Shown here piece after piece: positions 57,775 to 64,000 of a DNA stretch of 64,000 nt. The DNA lies in NCBI RefSeq assembly GCF_002878395.1, contig NW_025892596.1:98737-162736 (forward strand). The letters run 5' to 3'. Position 1 is the stretch's first letter. Each line of letters starts with the position of its first letter. Source of the stretch: Capsicum annuum (lineage: Eukaryota; Streptophyta; Magnoliopsida; Solanales; Solanaceae). The notes beneath the pieces were generated by a model. That model saw only the letters and a program-made list of their open reading frames with translations, searched no databases and was not told the DNA's origin. The position numbers and the translations under genes are program-made.

Positions 57775-59585
57775 TTTCTGCATATACCTGTACTCAAGGT
57801 AGATGATTAGTAGACACAAATTTGCTTTTGCTAGCAACTATTTTTCTTAGAAAATTCTAAATACAATATTTGTAAAGAAGACAAGACATTTTTGTTTGTC
57901 CTCCATGATCTCAAGAAATGAGATGGACAATTCGAAAGGTCGTCAATAAATGGGTGTTGAGCCGGTTTTTCGGCTACCAAAAGTACCGTTATAAGCCTTA
58001 TATGCTTTGTCATGGCTCCCGACTTGCTTGGGGATTTTTCGAAAGAAACACTTATTTTGTGTATCGATCCCTGCATCCACAAAAAATGATTAGTTTGAAA
58101 GAAACTACTCCGTGCTGACCTCCTACGATCCTTGATTTTCCCTCGCCATCTTTTAGGTATTTCATCATATTGGGACTTCTACCCCTGACTCCCCGTCCTA
58201 ATTGATGTCTAGGCAATCACTAAGTAAAAGATTTATATAGATTTTTTTCAAAGTACTCTTAATTTTTTAGAAAATAGTTTCGAGAACTCCTGGAAAACTT
58301 CGAAAAATCTCTGCCAGTCATGTAGTACTATCCAAATACCTCATAATTTGCTACATACCTTCTCATAAGTAGTACTAGTTTACAACTACCAACAAAAAAA
58401 GTCAAGGGGTACGGTCACATAATAGACATGATCAACCTTAATCTGATATTATAACCCCATACGATCTTATCTACTTATGTGGATTTCTCACCTCATACTT
58501 ACTTACTCAAGCATACATTTAGACTTCCTTTAAATTCCTCAAACAACCATGAGTCTATAATCATAACTTACTCGCTAATATAGCCATTTTTCACATTCAA
58601 GCAACCAACAAATCACCCTGACTAACAACTCCTTCTCTACCTTATACTAAACTAAATCACAAGGACGAATCACCTCTTTACCAACTCCATCTTATGCGAA
58701 TAGATTCATCCATAAATATATTAAACCAACAAAAGAACAACAAGTTGCTAGTGAATCGAATAGGCCTCACACGGCTTCACTAGACTTTGGTTTTGTATTT
58801 TGAACAAGAAAATGAGATGGATGACAAGGCAACTATGCTAGTGAATCGAAAGAGCCCCACACGGCTTCACTAGTCTTTAATTTTTTTTTTTCAAAAACAC
58901 CATGATAACAAGATTACATATTACAAGAGATAGGAAATTGACACATAATATTTAATGGTCTAAGAATACACACCTTACTCTGTACAAATAAAAATCTGAG
59001 TAAAATACTTCCCCCATGGACTACCATACCATTCACACGTGCGACTAGCTACCACATTAGTTTATCACTATAAAGGGGTAAATCATCCTCAAATATCGGT
59101 TATTCAACTGAAATATTCATTTACACCAAAAATCACCCTTACTCTGACTTCTAACTTTGTGACTTCACATCACTAACTTCTTAATCTAATTTCATTACCG
59201 ATAGGTCATGACAACAATAATTTAACTTATGCTACTATTCAGGCGAAAATACAGTTCCAACATTCTGCTATACACCGTCCACATCTGTATCAAGATTTTT
59301 GGGAGGGACTAGATGCACTTAATACCTTAAGCTGGAAAGCATGATTCCATCAGGATCAATGTTTACATCAGAATCAACACATATTGAAGCACCAACAGAC
59401 TCCTCTTGAGTCTTTACATAATTTTTTTCTTATATGACACAATCAGAAAAGACTATATCATGTAGATTCTAAACTTTTTCACTTGAATCACCCCAATAAT
59501 AGGACATGTATGAGAACATCAGAGTAAGGAAAGAATTTGGGATGAATTTACCTTCATATGGGAGATACCATAGCATGAATGATAG
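57775..59585 (-). mobile_element. Minus-strand retroelement internal region, copy B, LTR deleted
   Basis: Counterpart of 24,760-26,575, stopping at gcatgaatgatagta near 59,586. There it joins sequence corresponding to 30,160 in copy A, so the LTR and about 3.6 kb are missing. The two gctagtgaatcga...cttcactag motifs are at about 58,746 and 58,838. Confidence 0.75.
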
Positions 59586-59627
59586 TAATTCGTGTTATTT
59601 TTAATACATTGAATCAAATACTGTATA

Positions 59628-59755
59628 AGAAACAACAACACCCAATGTATTCCCACATAGTGGGGTCTGGGGAGGTTAGTGTATGCAGATCATATCACTA
59701 CTCAGGTGAAGTAGAGAGGATGTTTCCGATAGACTCCCAGCTTAGGATAATAATA
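59628..59755 (-). mobile_element. Au-type SINE, minus strand, copy B
   Basis: Plus-strand reading: aacaacaacacccaatgtat, catagtggggtctggggagg, gtttccgatagactcccagc. Counterpart of 30,205-30,350 with a shorter CAA run. Confidence 0.75.
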
Positions 59756-60029
59756 ATATACCAAACATAAAAGATAAATACATATAAACTAATACGATAC
59801 GCAAAATAAAACTAACAATATAACAAATATCAAAGAAGATGTATATAAACTAGTACCGTATGAAAAAATAGCCAATCTACCAAGAAGTGTCAGCTTTGTG
59901 TTGGGTGGTTGGTAGTCAAGAAAGTGTCAGCTTTCCCAAAAAGAAAAACCCCAATAAAGAAAGAAGTCCCTCCACTTTCACCATTGATTCAATGTTATTT
60001 TTAATACGCAGAATCAAATACTGCGTAAG

Positions 60030-63000
60030 AAAATAAAAGCATAATTAATGCAAATATTATTAATATATCATATTTTACATTATTTTTATAAAATAATATT
60101 TTATATTATTTTTATAAGAAAATACTCTAATTAATTTAATTGAAATTATATATTTATATAATAAAGGAGGATAGTCTGGCCTAAAACTAAGACAAGTTTC
60201 ATATTGAGAACTACCTATTTGAATTTTTACAACAAAAAACCATTATTTTATAACAAAAAGCTATTTTGTTAATTATTAAAATATTTAATATTATTTCATA
60301 TTTCCTATTTAATAAATTACATTTCATATGTTTTTAATAATAGTGTTATAAGAAACTAAATATGAATGATTTCATTACAATTGACTAAAAGAAATATTAC
60401 AAGAAAAAATTATTTAAGATAATAACCAATTAATAAATAGTAACTGATCAATTTATATAGAAAATATTGTAATCATTCTGAATAAAAAATATTAAAAAAA
60501 GGTGTCATCCCTCAAAATAATTAAGTTTGACCTATTTTTGTAAAAAAAATAAATGAATAAATATAATAAGAAAATCGATAATTAAGAAAAAAAATAATTG
60601 CTACCTTATTTGAGTTTTTAGCAAATTATAAAGATAATAATAATCAATTGAATATAATTAAATTATAAATTAATAATAAATATTTGAAAAATAAATTAGT
60701 AATTAGGAAAATAAATAATTGTTAACTTTTTAAAATTCTTTCCAAAATTAAAAAGGTAATTGATATCAATTTAATGTAATCAATCTAAAAAAACATGAGA
60801 AATTCATGGGATTGAATTTTCAAAATTATAAAGGTAATTAATATCAATTATTTTTGTATTTGAGCCCTTTATACAATTGTAGATTAATTAAATATAATCA
60901 AGCTACAAAATTAGGACAGATTTATGGTAAATAAATATATAATATTAATAATAATTTTATCGCTATCAAATTAATTAGATTAAATTGAACTAGAAATTAG
61001 TTAATATTGACAATTACTTTAATAAAAAAATATATGGAAATATTTGTAATTGATATGCATATATTGGTAAATAAAAACAACGAACCCTGACTACTACTTT
61101 AGTAATAAATATATTTTAAAATTTACATACAACATTAAATTTAAGAAACTTGAGTCTATATATTATGATCATAAAATTGATTCTAATTAATGGAAATTAG
61201 TTGATTGTATAGTTTTATTACCACAATTTTGTACATCATTTATTTAATAAAAATAAATATAATTAATTAATTGATTTTGTGCAATCTACTATGATTTTAT
61301 TAATTCAAATGAAATGATTTTTAAATTATAGGTTTGGATTATAAAAATAAAGGTGATTATTGTATGACTTTAGCATTTCTTATGTATTAAAAAAGATTTA
61401 TAGACAAAAAAATGTCATCCCTCAAAACAACTAAATAATCAAATTGTAAATTGATAAGAAATTTTTGAGAGATAAAGCAGTAATTAGGAAAAGAAATAAT
61501 CGTTACCTTTTTGAAATTCTTCCCAAAATTATAAAGGTAATTAATATAAATTTGATATAACCAAACTATAAGAATATGTGAAATTCATGGAATTAAATGT
61601 TTGAAATTATAAAAGTAATTAATATCAATTGTTTCCATATTTGAGTCCTTTATGTAATTATAGATTAATTAAATATAAGCAAGCTATAAAATTAGGATAG
61701 ATTTATGGTAAATAAATCTATAATATTAATAATAATTTTATTGTTATAAAATTAATTAGATCAAATTGGGATAGAAATCATTTAATATTGACAATTATTT
61801 TAATAAAAAATATATGCAAAGTTTCACAATTGATATACATATATTGGTAAAAAAACAACGAACACTGACTACTACTTTAGCCATAAATATATTTTAAAAT
61901 TTGCGACATTTAATTTAAGGAACTTGAGTCTATATATCATGATCATAAAATTGATTCTAATTAATTGAAATTAATAAGTTGATTGTGCAATTTTATTACA
62001 ATTATGTTGTACATCATTTTTTATATAAAAATACACATAATTAATTAATTGATTTTGTGCAAGCTACTATGATCTTAATAATTCAAATGAAATAATTTGT
62101 AAATGGTAAGTTTGGATTATAAAAAGAAAGGAGATTATTGTATGCCTTTAGCATTTCTTATGTATTAAAAAAGATTTAGAGACAAAAGTTGTCATCCCTC
62201 AAAACAACTAAATTTGAACTATTTTAGTAAAACAATAAAAGATTGAATATAAGAAAATCCGTAATTTAGAAAAAAAATAATTGTTACCTTATTTGAGATT
62301 TTAGAGAATTATAAAGATAACTAAATAATCAATTGACTATAATCAAATTATGAATTAATAAGAATTTTTTGAGAAATAAATCAATAATTAGGAAAAATAA
62401 TAATCGTTACCTTTTTTAAATTCTTCCCAAAATTAAAAAGGTAATTGATATCAATTTAATATAATCAATCTATAAAAAACATGAGAAATTCATGGGATAG
62501 AATTGCCGAAATTATAAAGGTAATTAATATCAATTGTTTTCATATTTGAGCCCTTTATGTAATTGTAGATTAATTAACTACAATCAAGCTATAAAATTAG
62601 GAAAAATTTATGGTAAATAAATATATGATATTAATAATAATTTATATTTATCAAATTAATTTTATTAAATTGAGTTAGAAATCAGTTAACATTGACAATT
62701 AGTTTAATAAAAATATATGCAAAGTTTCGTAATTGATATACATATATTGGTTACAAAAACAACGAACACTGACTTCTACTTTAGCCATAAATATATTTTA
62801 AAATTTACAACATTAAATTTAAAGAATTTTTTGAGAAATAAATCAGCAAATAGTAAAAAAATAATCGTTACCTTTTAAAAATTCTTTCCAAAATTATAAA
62901 AGTAATTAATATCAATTTGATATAATCAAACTCTAAGAATATGAGAAATTCATGGGATTAAATTTTTGAAATTATAAAAGTAATTAATATCAATTTTTTC

Positions 63001-63780
63001 CATATTTGAGTCCTTTATGTAATTGTATTTTAATTAAATATAATCAAGCTATAAAATTAGGACAAATTTATGGTTAACAAATATATAATATTAATAATAA
63101 TTGTATTGTTATCAAACTAATTAGATTAAATTGCAGTAAAAATCAGTTAATATTGACAATTATTTTAATGAAGAATATATGAAAAGTTCCATAATTGATA
63201 TACATATATTGATTAAAAAAACACAAACATTGACTACTACTTTAGCTATAAATATATTTTAAAATTTACAACAGTAAATTTAGGGAATTTTAGTCTATAT
63301 ATTATGATCATAAAATTTAATCTAATTAAGTGAAATTAATTAGTTTATTGTGTAGTCTTATTACAATTATAGCGTACTTTATTTATTTAATGTAAATATA
63401 TATCATTTATTAACTGATTTTGTACAATCTACTATGATCTTATTAATTTAAATGAAACAATTTTTAAATGGTAATTTTAGACTATAAAAAGAAAGGAGAT
63501 TATTGTATGACTTTAGTATTTCTTATGTATTATACAAAGATCTAGAGATAAAAGAAATACAAAATTACAATATTTTTGGGTTATTTAATTAATTTATCAC
63601 ATATCAAAATATTGTTTATATCAATTCAGTGATGTTTATATAGAAAAGTTAAATTTTGAAAAAATAAATATCTTAAATTTCATAATTTAAGTTAATTTGT
63701 GTGCTAATTTGAAAAAGTTAATTTATAGTTTACATTTTATATCTTCTATATGGAAAATTTGACCTCATATGGCTATTTAT
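60030..63780. repeat. Very AT-rich tandem repeat region, copy B and beyond (four units)
   Basis: The motif tgactactactttag or variants occurs at 61,088, 61,866, 62,770 and 63,231, spacing 778, 904 and 461. The block gaaattcatgggattgaatt recurs in step. The unit seems to be about 0.9 kb, with shorter versions by deletion. For example, one 118-base part present in copy A near 32,010-32,130 is missing near 61,430. Units after about 62,060 have no counterpart in copy A. Nothing coding was seen. Confidence 0.78.
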
Positions 63781-64000
63781 ACCCATTGAATAACAAAAAT
63801 TATTTGTTACACTTTTCTTCTCTCTCTCTCATGGGTATTTCTCTTGTTTTTCATTATGGGTATGTAAATATTCACTTGCCATATTTCTGGATCCTTGTAA
63901 ATATTCACTTTCCATATACAGATCCTTGTAAATATTTACTTGCAATTTACAGATCCTTGTTAGTTGAATATATGCATTGTATGATGATGAATGAAAGACA
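63781..64000. repeat. Short tandem repeat (about 32 bp) and CT run at the window end
   Basis: A tctctctctctc tract near 63,820 is followed by three units of tgtaaatattcactt and cagatccttg at 63,863, 63,896 and 63,927, about 31-33 bases apart. The window ends inside unassigned sequence. Confidence 0.7.

Larger units (their letters stand above)
32764..62060 (+). repeat. 30-kb direct segmental duplication, copy B
   Basis: This begins inside a DEK1 intron at attcttatttctttgtgg and follows the order of copy A. The right end corresponds to gattttgtgcaagctacta near 62,060, after which the AT-rich array continues beyond what copy A has. Copy B keeps PRP40A 5' exons and 2-3 kb of retroelement internal sequence, but lacks the inverted LTR, one SINE and about 490 bases of the copy A MITE region. 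Confidence 0.92.

Noticed and set aside
2841..62060. The two copies being unmerged haplotypes (haplotigs) in the assembly
   Set aside because: Divergence is high, indels are large and the junction at 32,763 is internal to continuous sequence. Alleles would not normally lie head to tail with this much difference, though long reads would settle it.

Overview
This is plant nuclear DNA, most likely from a Solanaceae species. The evidence is intron-rich remnants of two plant genes, DEK1 (phytocalpain) and PRP40A (a splicing factor), set among tRNA-derived SINEs of the SolS and Au types, LTR retrotransposons with an initiator-Met-tRNA-like primer site, LINE tails and MITE-like elements. No intact protein-coding gene, RNA gene, CRISPR array or prokaryotic-style operon was found. 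All gene assignments come from reading translations by eye against remembered family sequences.

The dominant structure is a direct, head-to-tail segmental duplication of about 30 kb. Copy A runs from about 2,841 to 32,763 and copy B from about 32,764 to about 62,060. The order in each copy is: DEK1 fragment, LTR element, PRP40A fragment, a second LTR-like element with two minisatellite arrays, minus-strand retroelement sequence, and AT-rich repeat. The copies differ at roughly one base in ten in the short stretch I counted, and by several kilobase-scale indels, so they are an old duplication and not two alleles.

Region by region: 1-2,650 holds an unassigned exon-like piece, a 144-bp tandem duplication, a probable short LTR fragment and a LINE tail. 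2,653-4,141 is DEK1 pseudogene A. 4,248-6,332 is an LTR followed by a primer-binding site. 7,031-20,433 is PRP40A pseudogene A, whose introns hold a SINE, an antisense LINE and MITE-like elements. 20,514-24,760 is LTR-like sequence with 71-bp and 55-bp tandem arrays. 24,760-28,866 is a minus-strand retroelement with an LTR. 28,868-30,350 holds MITE-like and SINE sequence. 30,533-30,632 is a 100-N gap whose flanks are redundant. 30,840-32,763 is AT-rich repeat. Copy B repeats this plan, keeps the PRP40A 5' exons that copy A lacks, lacks the inverted LTR, and runs into a longer AT-rich array to the window end.

Both gene remnants keep introns and splice signals, so they arose by DNA-level duplication and not by retrocopying. 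Both carry stops, frameshifts and lost splice sites. One PRP40A stop is shared by both copies, whereas the DEK1 stops all differ, so PRP40A was probably damaged before the duplication and DEK1 afterwards. I did not find a convincing new biological system. The best leads are a conserved 107-nt exon-like block inside a PRP40A intron, the duplication itself, and an assembly fault at the gap.
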